Of a DNA stretch of 33,774 nt, positions 1-7,625 are shown piece after piece. Below the pieces are notes generated by a model. The model was not told where the DNA came from, ran no database searches, and saw nothing but the letters and a program-made list of their open reading frames with translations. A program made the position numbers and the translations under genes. The DNA comes from Planctomycetaceae bacterium (GTDB taxonomy: Bacteria > Planctomycetota > Planctomycetia > Pirellulales > Thermoguttaceae), in the NCBI GenBank assembly GCA_031277105.1, contig JAISLW010000267.1:1-33774 (forward strand). Reading direction: 5' to 3'. The number at the start of each line of letters is the position of its first letter. The stretch's first letter is position 1.

Positions 1-90
1 TTGAAATTCAGCGATTTAAAAGCGTCAAAGCCTGCCGTCCGAAAGCTAGGCAGGCGAAGGTAAACGCAAACTCAAGTACGAATAGTTTAA
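1..90 (-). repeat. A element, cut by window start
   Basis: Copy of the roughly 100-bp A repeat missing its first terminal bases because the window starts inside it. It shows the diagnostic hairpin core GCCTGCC...GGCAGGC and the end CTCAAGTACGAATAGTTTA. It directly abuts a B element that has lost its left end, so A probably inserted into or replaced part of B. Confidence 0.85.
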
Positions 91-304
91 AACAATTATT
101 AAATTTTAATAATTCATAACGTATAAAGTAAACGTCTTTTAGGCATTGTGAAGTAATAAAATTTATTGGTATCATAAACCCTATTGCTGCCCAAAAAATA
201 AACACAGCGGCGAAACGCCGCCTACCTGGACAAATGAATTTTTAGAGATACCCAACAGTTTAACAATTAGTATTTTTGTAAAAAATGAATTTTTAGAGAC
301 GCCC
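91..304 (+). repeat. B element remnants downstream of metG
   Basis: Positions 91-253 are the right two thirds of a B element, ending in the typical arm (GAATTTTTAGAGATACCC). A second, separate B right end lies at about 271-304 (GAATTTTTAGAGACGCCC), so two B copies are stacked here. The stretch from 305 to 387 holds only a short imperfect tandem array next to the metG stop. No gene is visible in 1-387. Confidence 0.75.
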
Positions 305-335
305 TGTTGCGTCTCTAAAAGACGTGATGCGATAT

Positions 336-396
336 ACGATCAATTACAATCAATACGGCGAATGCGATCAATACGGGGCGAGTACGATCAATGTAA
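336..396 (+). repeat. short imperfect tandem repeat at the 3' end of metG
   Basis: A unit of about 18-20 bp based on GATCAAT(T)ACGG/GCGA recurs about three times and runs into the last codons of metG. It is too short and imperfect to assign a role. Confidence 0.45.
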
Positions 397-2415
397 TCTC
401 ATTCCTGGTTTTGCGCCGTTGTCTGGAGATATTAGAAATATTTCATCGCCTCCGGCGCCGGCGGCTACAACCATTCCCTCGCTTAACCCGAATTTCATTT
501 GTCGCGGTTGCAGATTCGCAACACAAATAACTAACCTCCCAACTAACTCTTCCGGTTTATAAACTGATTTTATTCCCGCAAAAACTTGACGGCTCTCATC
601 TCCGCCAAACGATAGACGCAACCTCAATAACTTCCTTGCGCCCTCTACTTCACTCGCCTCTAATACCCTCGCAACCCTCAAATCAACTTTCGTAAAATCA
701 TCTATCGAAATTTTGTCCGGTAATAACGGTTCCGCAACCAACACGTCGCCCGAATCATTAAACTTGTCCTTATTTTCTACCGTTTCCGGTTGTTTGCTCT
801 CTTCAATAATTCGTTCTATCGCCGCCCGCTCGACTCGCTTTATCAAATGCTTATATTGACTAACAGCAACACCCACAACCGGCTTGCCCGCATCATCCCA
901 ACTGGAGATTTTTGAGTTGAGCAACCCTTCCACTTCACTTTGCAAATTTGGCAAAACCGGTAAAAGATAAATTGCCATTTGCCTAAATAAATTCAAACCA
1001 ATCGTACAAATATCTTGCAATTCGCCAGCGCGGTTTTTGTCCGAAGCTAACAACCACGGCGCCGCATTCTCAATAAACTTGTTCGCCCTGTCGCCGCACT
1101 CCATCACCAGACGTATCGCCTTGCCGTAATCGCAATTCTCATACGCTTCCGCTATTTCGCCGCCGATGCGAGCGGCGTTTTCAAAAAGCCCGCCGTCGTC
1201 AGGATAAGTTGCCGATAAACCTGTTTTTTGCACAAACTTCGCCGTCCTCGACGCAATATTAACAAGATTTCCAACTAGATCAGAATTTACGCGACTCTCC
1301 AATTCGCTAAAATTTAAGTCTAAATCATCAACACGTCCAGACGTTTTCGTCGCATAAAAATATCGCAGATAAGACGGATTAAGATACTTCAAAAACGTCG
1401 CCGCCAAAATAAACGTACCGCGCCGCTTCGCCATCTTTTCGCCATTGACCGTCAAAAAACCATGAACATGAACCCGCTTCGGCAACGTTAATCCCGCTAC
1501 CTTCAACATCGTCGGCCAAAAAAGCGTATGAAAATAAGTTATATCCTTTCCGATAAAATGATGCACTTCCGTTTCTTTATTGCGCCAAATTTTATCAAAA
1601 TCGCGCCCCGATAATTTACACCATTGCATCGTCGACGCCACATAACCCGACGGCGCATCAAACCAAACATACCAATAATCATTAGACGACTCCGGTATCT
1701 CAAACCCGAAATACGGCGCCGGTCGCGATACGTCCCACGACCGTAATTCATCATTCAAAAATTGCCCCGTGAGATAATTTGCTATCTCCGGTTGCAACGC
1801 TCCCGAATGCACCCATTCGTCTAGGAATTTATGCTCCTTTTCTATGTTTACGAAAAAATGTTTCGCCCGCCGCAACACCGGCTTCGTCCCCGTAATCGTA
1901 CTAACCGCATCAGTTAAATCAGTCGGCTCATAATGAGCGCCGCATTCGCAATTATCGCCAAATTGATCCTTCTTGCCGCACACCGGACACGTCCCCTTGA
2001 CAAAACGATCCGCTAAAAACGTTTCGGCTTCCGTATCGTAAAGTTGCTCAATCTCACGTTCCTCAATCAAACCGTTCTTTTTGAAAGCGCCCCATATCTC
2101 CGTGCAAATCTGACGGTTCTCTTCACTATGAGTCGTGCCATAATAATCAAACTCTATCCCAAAACCATTAAAATCACGTAAATGCGCATCATGCATCTCA
2201 GCAATTATTTCTTCCTCCGTCCGCCCCTCCGCACGCGCCCGCAACATCATCGTCGTACCATGCGTATCATCGCCGCAAATAAACGTTACATCGTTACCAA
2301 TCAAACGTTGAAAACGCACCCACACATCCGTCTGAATATACTCCACCAAATGACCTATATGAATATGACCATTCGCATAAGGTAATCCACTCGTAACCAA
2401 TATCCTACGAACCAT
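388..2415 (-). CDS. metG: methionyl-tRNA synthetase with C-terminal tRNA-binding domain
   Basis: Cytoplasmic class I aminoacyl-tRNA synthetase that charges tRNA-Met. The 675 residues match the long bacterial form. The HIGH motif is at residues 19-22 (GHIHIGH) and the KMSKS-type loop is KMAKR at 327-331. A zinc knuckle lies at C143-x2-C146 ... C156-x-C158; the second pair is one residue closer than the CxxC of the E. coli enzyme. From about residue 569 to the end there is a Trbp111/EMAP-II-like OB-fold that binds tRNA and supports dimerisation. The ATG is set by a GGAG ribosome site at 2423-2426, 7 bases upstream. The gene stands alone, with B elements on both sides. The identification is very secure. 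Confidence 0.98.
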   Translation of the reverse strand: MVRRILVTSGLPYANGHIHIGHLVEYIQTDVWVRFQRLIGNDVTFICGDDTHGTTMMLRARAEGRTEEEIIAEMHDAHLRDFNGFGIEFDYYGTTHSEENRQICTEIWGAFKKNGLIEEREIEQLYDTEAETFLADRFVKGTCPVCGKKDQFGDNCECGAHYEPTDLTDAVSTITGTKPVLRRAKHFFVNIEKEHKFLDEWVHSGALQPEIANYLTGQFLNDELRSWDVSRPAPYFGFEIPESSNDYWYVWFDAPSGYVASTMQWCKLSGRDFDKIWRNKETEVHHFIGKDITYFHTLFWPTMLKVAGLTLPKRVHVHGFLTVNGEKMAKRRGTFILAATFLKYLNPSYLRYFYATKTSGRVDDLDLNFSELESRVNSDLVGNLVNIASRTAKFVQKTGLSATYPDDGGLFENAARIGGEIAEAYENCDYGKAIRLVMECGDRANKFIENAAPWLLASDKNRAGELQDICTIGLNLFRQMAIYLLPVLPNLQSEVEGLLNSKISSWDDAGKPVVGVAVSQYKHLIKRVERAAIERIIEESKQPETVENKDKFNDSGDVLVAEPLLPDKISIDDFTKVDLRVARVLEASEVEGARKLLRLRLSFGGDESRQVFAGIKSVYKPEELVGRLVICVANLQPRQMKFGLSEGMVVAAGAGGDEIFLISPDNGAKPGMRLH

Positions 2416-2446
2416 CTTTTAACTCCAAATATTCTTGATTATTCTT

Positions 2447-2681
2447 GGGCGTCTCTAAAAATTCATTTGTTCAGGTAGGCGGCTAAAAAAATTAAACACC
2501 GTGCCGAAACGCCGCATTACGGTTTATACCATCAATAAATTTTAATATTATACACATCTAAAATAAACATATTTTAGGCTTTATGAATTATTAAAGTTTA
2601 ATAATTGTTTTTCACGTACTGCGATGTTTCGGCAAAACATCGCCTACCTTTTTGCAAAAAATTGAATTTTTAGAGATACCC
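2447..2681 (+). repeat. B element, 235 bp
   Basis: Complete B copy starting with GGGCGTCTCTAAAAATTCAT and ending with the inverted form (...TTTTTAGAGATACCC). It lies about 30 bp upstream of the metG start and would therefore contribute to or displace its promoter. No clear target duplication can be seen. Confidence 0.85.
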
Positions 2682-2691
2682 TATTGTTTTT

Positions 2692-3080
2692 GTTTATTAA
2701 ATTACGTCTTGGCAATTTTTGAGGGACAGGTGGGACAATTTTTTATAACAAAAAACTGTTCTCTAAATTTCTAAAAAACTACTCACTACTCACTACCAAC
2801 TACTCACTATCCCTTAAAAGCTATCGCTTAAATTTCTGTGAACGGTTACAAAGTTTTTAAATTTTCAATTTAATTTCCGTGAACTGTTACAAAAATTCAT
2901 TGTTCGTTTAATTGATTTATTTGACCAGCACAATAATATTTCGTCAATAGGGGTAAACGCTAAAATCATGTAACCGTTCACGGAAATTTAGGCAAAAAAT
3001 TTTAGAGGATAATGTGTAAAGCGTATCGGGACAATTTTCGTTACAATAAATATTTGCTCCGCTAGGGACAAAATATTGGT
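2692..3080 (+). repeat. D element pieces
   Basis: The gap between metG and the 191-residue gene contains a D copy whose left terminus is lost (2692-2849; GTGAACGGTTAC end at 2838-2849), a second isolated D end at 2872-2890 (GTGAACTGTTAC) and a D left arm from 2970 (GTAACCGTTCACGG) leading into the variant interior 'TATCGGGACAATTTTCGTTA' seen also at about 4100 and 9280. Pyrimidine-rich CACTAC/CCCTA runs typify the D interior. No gene is seen in 2416-3190. Confidence 0.7.
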
Positions 3081-3102
3081 AGAAAAAAATGATACGAATT
3101 TT

Positions 3103-3186
3103 TAAACTGTTCGTACTTTAATTTGCGATTTATCTTCGCCTTGCCTAGTTATTGGGCGGCGGATTTTGAGGCAAGTTTAGACTTGA
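3103..3186 (+). repeat. degenerate A element
   Basis: A diverged A copy recognisable by the start AAACTGTTCGTACTT, the GCCTTGCCTAG...GGGCGGCGG core and the end TAGACTTGA. It sits just 3' of the 3191-3766 gene. Confidence 0.55.
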
Positions 3187-3190
3187 CATT

Positions 3191-3766
3191 TTAAAACGGA
3201 TGTTGTGGTAAACTGCGATGGTAACATGGAATTTGTTTAGGCGGCAACGGTTCGCCGTAATAATCCGACCATTGCTCCCTGTCATCATCCGACGCATAAT
3301 ATTTTAACCAAATTTCTGAATCGCCATAAGAACAGTCCCAATGAATATAATTACTCCGATGCCGCAAATTTTTCTCGCGCGACGGAAGAATTTCACGATA
3401 AATCAATACATACAACTCCCTGTCCGAAAGATGATCAGAAAAATCAAGAACTATATTTTTCTCAAATAACTTGCTTATCAAATCAAAAAGAATCAACGAT
3501 AACTTCTCATCAGTCAACGATTCCGGCGACGGCAATCGTAACTCCGGATCAAACCAACGATATATCGGCTCAACCGGCGCAACCTCCCAGTCAAGCATAC
3601 TCGCCAAAAAATCATTCTCAAAACGAATCGGAAAACTACGCCAAAATATACGACTCACCGATTCGTCAAAATAAGGCTCAATCTCCGCACGCAATTCAGC
3701 ATTGCGTATCAATTCGTCAACATCCGCTTCCGAAGAGCCATTATAATTAAATTGCTGCTCATACAT
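3191..3766 (-). CDS. conserved protein of unknown function (planctomycete-type)
   Basis: A 191-residue acidic soluble protein without signal peptide or membrane segment. The start is taken at the ATG at 3764-3766, because GAGG at 3776-3779 is correctly spaced for it; a longer reading from an upstream TTG would overlap that ribosome site. Recognisable stretches are ELRAEIEPYFDESVSRIFW (about 24-42 in this numbering), FLASMLDWE, WFDPELRLPSPESL, a DHLSDRELYVLIYREILPS block and YYASDDDREQW. I recall this pattern from planctomycete hypothetical proteins but know no function. It carries no catalytic motif I can name. It stands alone between mobile repeats. Confidence 0.8.
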   Translation of the reverse strand: MYEQQFNYNGSSEADVDELIRNAELRAEIEPYFDESVSRIFWRSFPIRFENDFLASMLDWEVAPVEPIYRWFDPELRLPSPESLTDEKLSLILFDLISKLFEKNIVLDFSDHLSDRELYVLIYREILPSREKNLRHRSNYIHWDCSYGDSEIWLKYYASDDDREQWSDYYGEPLPPKQIPCYHRSLPQHPF

Positions 3767-3781
3767 AAAATTTTTCCTCAA

Positions 3782-4289
3782 CTTTCACCTTTGGATAGAC
3801 TCAAAGAATCTGTAGCAAAAATAAAATTGGCAGTTACGACAAACAACCGCCGCAAACGTTACGCAAAATTGTTACAGGAATTTACAAATAGTTCAATAAT
3901 TAAACGTATTTTTCTGAGAAAAAAAAGTTTTTGCAAACGCCTAATCGATACAATCGATAAATTTCTACCCAAATCAGACCCAAATTAAACGCGGTAACTA
4001 TACATCTTGAACAAAATCAAATACAATCTTGCCCTGCAATCGCATCCGATAAGCGGACAATAAACAGAATAATTTAAGTAAAAAATTTTAGGGAATAGTG
4101 TGTAGGATGTATCGGGACAATTTTCGTTACAATAAATATTTGTCCCGCTAGGGACGCAATGTTTGTAGAAAAAATGATACGATTTTTTAGCGTTCCGTTA
4201 AAGATGCAATAACGGTTAATGTTGTATTTACATGTTGTCCTTAGCGGGACTGTTTAGGATAAATATTCAAATCAGATTAAATTAAATCA
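3782..4289 (+). other. intergenic stretch with D-like interior
   Basis: No convincing gene. Positions about 4075-4200 repeat the D variant also seen at 2990-3100 and 9240-9320 (a TTTTAGRGRATA start, then TATCGGGACAATTTTCGTTA and a short TTTGTCCCGCTAGGGAC stretch that can pair with itself), but without a D terminus. This is the upstream region of both the 3191-3766 gene and lpxD, so divergent promoters must lie here. I cannot point to them with confidence. Confidence 0.5.
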
Positions 4290-5342
4290 ATGAGAAGTCT
4301 AAAACTCGCCGAATTGGCGTTGATGGTTAATGGTGAATTTCGTGGCGACGGTGAAATTTTGATAACGGCGGTGGCGCCGGTGCAGAGCGCTTCGTCTTCG
4401 GATATAACGTTTCTTGAGCGTGCAGATCGTAAAAATTTGCTTAAGAAATGTCAAGCGGGCGCGGTGATAGTTCCGTGTGGCGTCGAACTTGAGCGTTTTG
4501 CGACTATTCAAGTTTCAAACGTGTTGGAATCGTTTAAAACGATTGTCAATTATTTTTCTCCTCCGCGTAGTGAAGGCGTGAGTGGGATTAGTGAAAGGGC
4601 GTCGATTCATGCGACGGCAAAAATCGGCGCCGGCGCCGGAATTGGGGATTTTGCGGTTGTGGAGGCGGATGTTGAGATAGGCGATAATGTTCAGATACAT
4701 TCGGGGGTTTTGATAAGGGCGGGATCGAAGATTGGCGATGATTCTATTATTTTTCCTAATGCGACTCTTTATCGGAGTACGATTGTTGGCAAGCGTGCGA
4801 TTATACATTCGGGCGCTGTGATTGGCGCTTTTGGGTTTGGTTATGATTCTTCAGGCGGCGTTCATAAACTTTCGCCGCAACTTGGCAATGTAGTGATTGG
4901 CGATGATGTTGAGATAGGTTCGTGTAGTACGATTGACAGGGCGACTTATGGTTCGACGATTATTGGCGACGGTACAAAAATTGATAATCTTGTGATGATT
5001 GCTCATAATTGTAAACTTGGCAAACACAATTTAATCTGTGCGCATACTGGTATTGCGGGGAGTACGACGACGGGCGATTATGTTACGATGGCGGGGCGTG
5101 TCGGAGTACGCGACCATGTTCACATCGGCAGCCGTGCAGTTCTAGGCGCAATGGCTGGCATAATGAACGATATTCCAGAAGACGCAAATCTAGTAGGAAT
5201 ACCTGCAACGCCGGTAGGAGAACAATTCAGAATACAAAGCGCCATCGCAAAATTACCAGAAATGAGAAAAGAACTAAAAGCCCTACAAAAAATCGTTGAA
5301 CAATTAAACAACGAAATCAAAACAATAAAAGAAAAACAATAA
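4290..5342 (+). CDS. lpxD: UDP-3-O-acylglucosamine N-acyltransferase LpxD
   Basis: Transfers the second hydroxyacyl chain from acyl-ACP to UDP-3-O-acylglucosamine in lipid A synthesis; cytoplasmic, a homotrimer in known members. The 350 residues match the family. Residues 1-100 form the uridine-binding LpxD N-terminal domain (ITFLERADRKNLL). About 105-310 is a left-handed beta helix of hexapeptide repeats (IGAGAGIGDFAVVEADVEIG and so on). The catalytic base is His239 in MIAHN, the same residue number as in the E. coli enzyme. The last 35 residues are an alpha-helical tail (coiled-coil-like). There is no clear ribosome site before the ATG. It is the only housekeeping gene on the plus strand and is not in an lpx operon. 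Confidence 0.97.
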   Translation: MRSLKLAELALMVNGEFRGDGEILITAVAPVQSASSSDITFLERADRKNLLKKCQAGAVIVPCGVELERFATIQVSNVLESFKTIVNYFSPPRSEGVSGISERASIHATAKIGAGAGIGDFAVVEADVEIGDNVQIHSGVLIRAGSKIGDDSIIFPNATLYRSTIVGKRAIIHSGAVIGAFGFGYDSSGGVHKLSPQLGNVVIGDDVEIGSCSTIDRATYGSTIIGDGTKIDNLVMIAHNCKLGKHNLICAHTGIAGSTTTGDYVTMAGRVGVRDHVHIGSRAVLGAMAGIMNDIPEDANLVGIPATPVGEQFRIQSAIAKLPEMRKELKALQKIVEQLNNEIKTIKEKQ

Positions 5343-5349
5343 CTCTTTT

Positions 5350-5525
5350 AATTCAAAATGCGAATACGGAATTAAAGATTTTGATTTCAGATTTAAAATA
5401 ATCCTTTTAATCTGTGTAATCTGTGGATCGAATTTCTTTGTCCACAGATTACACAGATTAAAAGAATTATTTTGTAATCCCGAATTTAAAAAAATTATAC
5501 AAGATTTTTTAAATTCGGAATTAGA
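5350..5525. repeat. G repeat with perfect 24-bp palindrome
   Basis: Arms at 5404-5427 and 5441-5464 are perfect inverted complements (based on CTTTTAATCTGTGTAATC) with a 13-base loop. The outer part contains GAATACGGAATTAAAGATTT. A second copy, split by a B element, is at 13953-14006 plus 14240 onward. Lying between the convergent genes lpxD and the regulator, the palindrome could act as a two-way terminator, but it lacks a GC-rich stem. Confidence 0.7.
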
Positions 5526-5605
5526 GAGGAACGAAGCCGTTGAAGAAGGATCGCAGGCGAGACCAACGGATCGCGGGCGTTTCGCCTGCGAATCTTCAGA
5601 CGATT
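5524..5605 (+). repeat. partial E module
   Basis: A shortened and rearranged form of the hairpin-rich E repeat: GAAGGATCGCAGGCG, then ATCGCGGGCGTTTCGCCTGCGA, which itself forms a hairpin. It is joined to the D interior (ACGATTTTTTGTAACAAAAA) on its right. Confidence 0.55.
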
Positions 5606-5708
5606 TTTTGTAACAAAAAACTGTTATCTTGTTTTACAAAAAAACTACTCCCTATCCCCTACTCCCTAACCCTAAAATCTTTTGCTTAAAATTTACGTGA
5701 ACGGTTAC
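5606..5708 (+). repeat. D element right half, next to a gene 3' end
   Basis: D interior with a CCCTA-rich segment (5648-5672) and the terminus ACGTGAACGGTTAC ending at 5708, 20 bp from the stop codon of the minus-strand regulator gene. On the transcribed strand it would place four G runs about 60 bases after the stop. Confidence 0.7.
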
Positions 5709-5728
5709 CAAGTACGAGCGTTATAGTT

Positions 5729-7225
5729 TTAGTTTATTTTTAGTTTTAGTAATTCCATTCGGCGGTATAATTTTGGTCTGTTTAGTCCTAGTAATTTTGC
5801 GGCTTTTGATTTGTTTCCTTTTGCTAATTTTATTGCTCTCTCAATTAGTTCCTTTTCGATTTGTTGAATGAATAGTTCTAGATTTACGGGTTTATCGTCT
5901 TTTTCAGGTTTTGCTGCGGCGTCGAATGATTGTCTTAACCGTAACGGTAATTCTTGCGGCGTTATTAGCGTTGCGTTGCTGTTAGCGTGCGCTTCGGCTA
6001 TCATTTCTTCAAGTTCGTCTAAATTTCGCGGCCAATTATGTTGTACGATAATATCCATTGCTTCCGCCGTAAAACCTGCACGTTGTCTGTCAAGTTCACG
6101 ATTCTGCTCTTCCAAAAACATCTGCGCCAGCAACGGAATATCCTCGCGTCTACTCCTCAACGCAGGCAACTCAATCATAATCGTCCCCAATAAAATTGGA
6201 ATCGCTTCATGATTATTCCAATCTTTCGGATTTACTGTTGACGTTGCGATTATTCTTTGGTTATTTGGCGTTGAATTGACAAAATCAATTAACGTTCCCA
6301 ACAAAGAATCCGGCAGTTTGTCCGCATCCTTCAACAATAACGTATGCCGTCTGGCGCTCTGCTCTTGCAAAAATCTATTACGAAAAGCATACACCGTCGA
6401 CGTAATTAACTCTTCGCTAAAAACCGAACATTCTATCGGCACAATAGCGCCCGGATGCTCTGCGTCTTGGTTTCCGTAATGTATCGCCGTCGCCAGATGT
6501 TCTTTGCCCGTCCCCGCTTCGCCGACAATCAAAACAGTCGCAGAAGAATCTACCGCCAAACGCGCCTGACGCCGGATTTTTTGCATCAATTGCGAACCGC
6601 CTATCATACGCTCCCATCGAAAACGACCCGCTTGACGACGCAAAAAAACCGCCAACGTCTGATGTATCTCAGCCGCAAGTTGACGTTGCAACTCCGGCGG
6701 TTGAACGTTCTTAATCTCCGCCGCCGTCGCCTCCGCCGAATCAACTAACACAATCACACCCGACGGCTCAAGAGGTATAAATTCCGCTATCCGCCGACTA
6801 ATCACGTTGATCCTATCTATCGCAAGAGTAGCATAAAATTTCTGCGACTCGATCCTCTTGACAACGTTTTTATTGTCAATTCTGCTCTCAATTTTACTCT
6901 CAATTTTATTGTCAAATTTACTCTCAACTTTATTATCGCCGCCGGACTGATTAGCCAAATTAACAGTAGAATTACGCCGCAAAATATACTCAAATACCTC
7001 CGGCGGAGGAGCAAGCGCCGCCGCAACTATCTCATAACGTAATCGCGAAGTCGTCGCACGATAACGAAGACGTTGACCAATCAAATTCTTCGCCTCGCAA
7101 CCAGTCCATTTTTCAAGCTCGCTGTTACAAAAAATCAAACAAGCCGAACTATCCAACACATAAACCGGCTGTTTAAGAGTCTGAAAAAATTTAGGTAAAT
7201 TTGACTGACGAATTTGTTTTGACAT
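5729..7225 (-). CDS. PAS / degenerate AAA+ / Fis-type HTH transcriptional regulator
   Basis: 498 residues starting at the ATG at 7223-7225 (a TTG just upstream is less likely). Residues about 10-60 look like a PAS sensor (FFQTLKQPVYVLDSSACLIF...). About 205-420 resembles the AAA+ domain of sigma-54 activators: Walker A GEAGTGKE at 235-242, an arginine-finger region LRSRREDIPLL and a NWPRNLDELEEM box. Two hallmarks are missing: there is no GAFTGA loop, and Walker B is LLLKDAD in place of an LFLDE-type motif. The last 40 residues are a Fis-type helix-turn-helix (GNKSKAAKLLGLNRPKLYRRM). It therefore probably binds DNA and senses a signal without activating sigma-54 polymerase, like TyrR-type proteins. 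The target genes are unknown. Confidence 0.88.
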   Translation of the reverse strand: MSKQIRQSNLPKFFQTLKQPVYVLDSSACLIFCNSELEKWTGCEAKNLIGQRLRYRATTSRLRYEIVAAALAPPPEVFEYILRRNSTVNLANQSGGDNKVESKFDNKIESKIESRIDNKNVVKRIESQKFYATLAIDRINVISRRIAEFIPLEPSGVIVLVDSAEATAAEIKNVQPPELQRQLAAEIHQTLAVFLRRQAGRFRWERMIGGSQLMQKIRRQARLAVDSSATVLIVGEAGTGKEHLATAIHYGNQDAEHPGAIVPIECSVFSEELITSTVYAFRNRFLQEQSARRHTLLLKDADKLPDSLLGTLIDFVNSTPNNQRIIATSTVNPKDWNNHEAIPILLGTIMIELPALRSRREDIPLLAQMFLEEQNRELDRQRAGFTAEAMDIIVQHNWPRNLDELEEMIAEAHANSNATLITPQELPLRLRQSFDAAAKPEKDDKPVNLELFIQQIEKELIERAIKLAKGNKSKAAKLLGLNRPKLYRRMELLKLKIN

Positions 7226-7318
7226 CAAATTAAATAAACACGATAAATAAATAATAAACCGTTCACGGAAATTTAAGCAAAAGATTTTAGAGGATAGCTG
7301 GATAATTTTCGTAACAAT

Positions 7319-7420
7319 ATACTGCTCGTACTTGAAATTCAGCGATTTAAAAGCGTCAAAGCCTGCCGTCCGAAAGCTAGGCAGGCGAATGTAAACGCAA
7401 ACTCAAGTACGAATAGTTTA
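7319..7420 (-). repeat. A element
   Basis: Full-length copy: TACTGCTCGTACTTGAAATT to CTCAAGTACGAATAGTTTA, with core hairpin GCCTGCC/GGCAGGC. Inserted in D. Confidence 0.9.
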
Positions 7421-7445
7421 AATCTATCACCTACACCCTATTCCA

Positions 7446-7548
7446 TATACAGATCGTACTTGAAATTCAGCGATTTAAAAACGTCAAAGCCTGCCGTCCG
7501 AAATCTAGGCAGGCGAAGGTAAACGAAAACTCAAGTGCGAACAGTTTA
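7446..7548 (-). repeat. A element
   Basis: Full-length copy, second A insertion in the same D element, 25 bp from the first. It ends CTCAAGTGCGAACAGTTTA. Confidence 0.9.
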
Positions 7549-7625
7549 AAACTCTACGCTTCTAAAATCTCGTGAACGGTTACGTTTTTTTTCGGGGTTA
7601 TGGAAATAGTGGTAGTTTTTTTTGT

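Larger units (their letters stand above)
7256..7583 (+). repeat. D element carrying two nested A elements
   Basis: The entire gap between the regulator and the BioF-like gene is one D copy. The left arm is AACCGTTCACGGAAATTTAA at 7257-7276; the right arm ends GTGAACGGTTAC at 7572-7583, 42 bp from the BioF-like stop. Its interior is interrupted by A copies at 7319-7420 and 7446-7548, both in the same orientation. Confidence 0.8.

Noticed and set aside
3752-3988. Plus-strand frame of 78 codons overlapping the start of the 3191-3766 gene
   Set aside because: It overlaps the gene's own 5' end and ribosome site, starts at TTG without ribosome site, and has a Lys/Arg-rich composition typical of AT-rich noncoding DNA.
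5404-5464. Palindrome as a classical rho-independent terminator
   Set aside because: The stem is AT-rich and is not followed by a clear U tract; it is also part of a repeat family. Kept only as a possible terminator.
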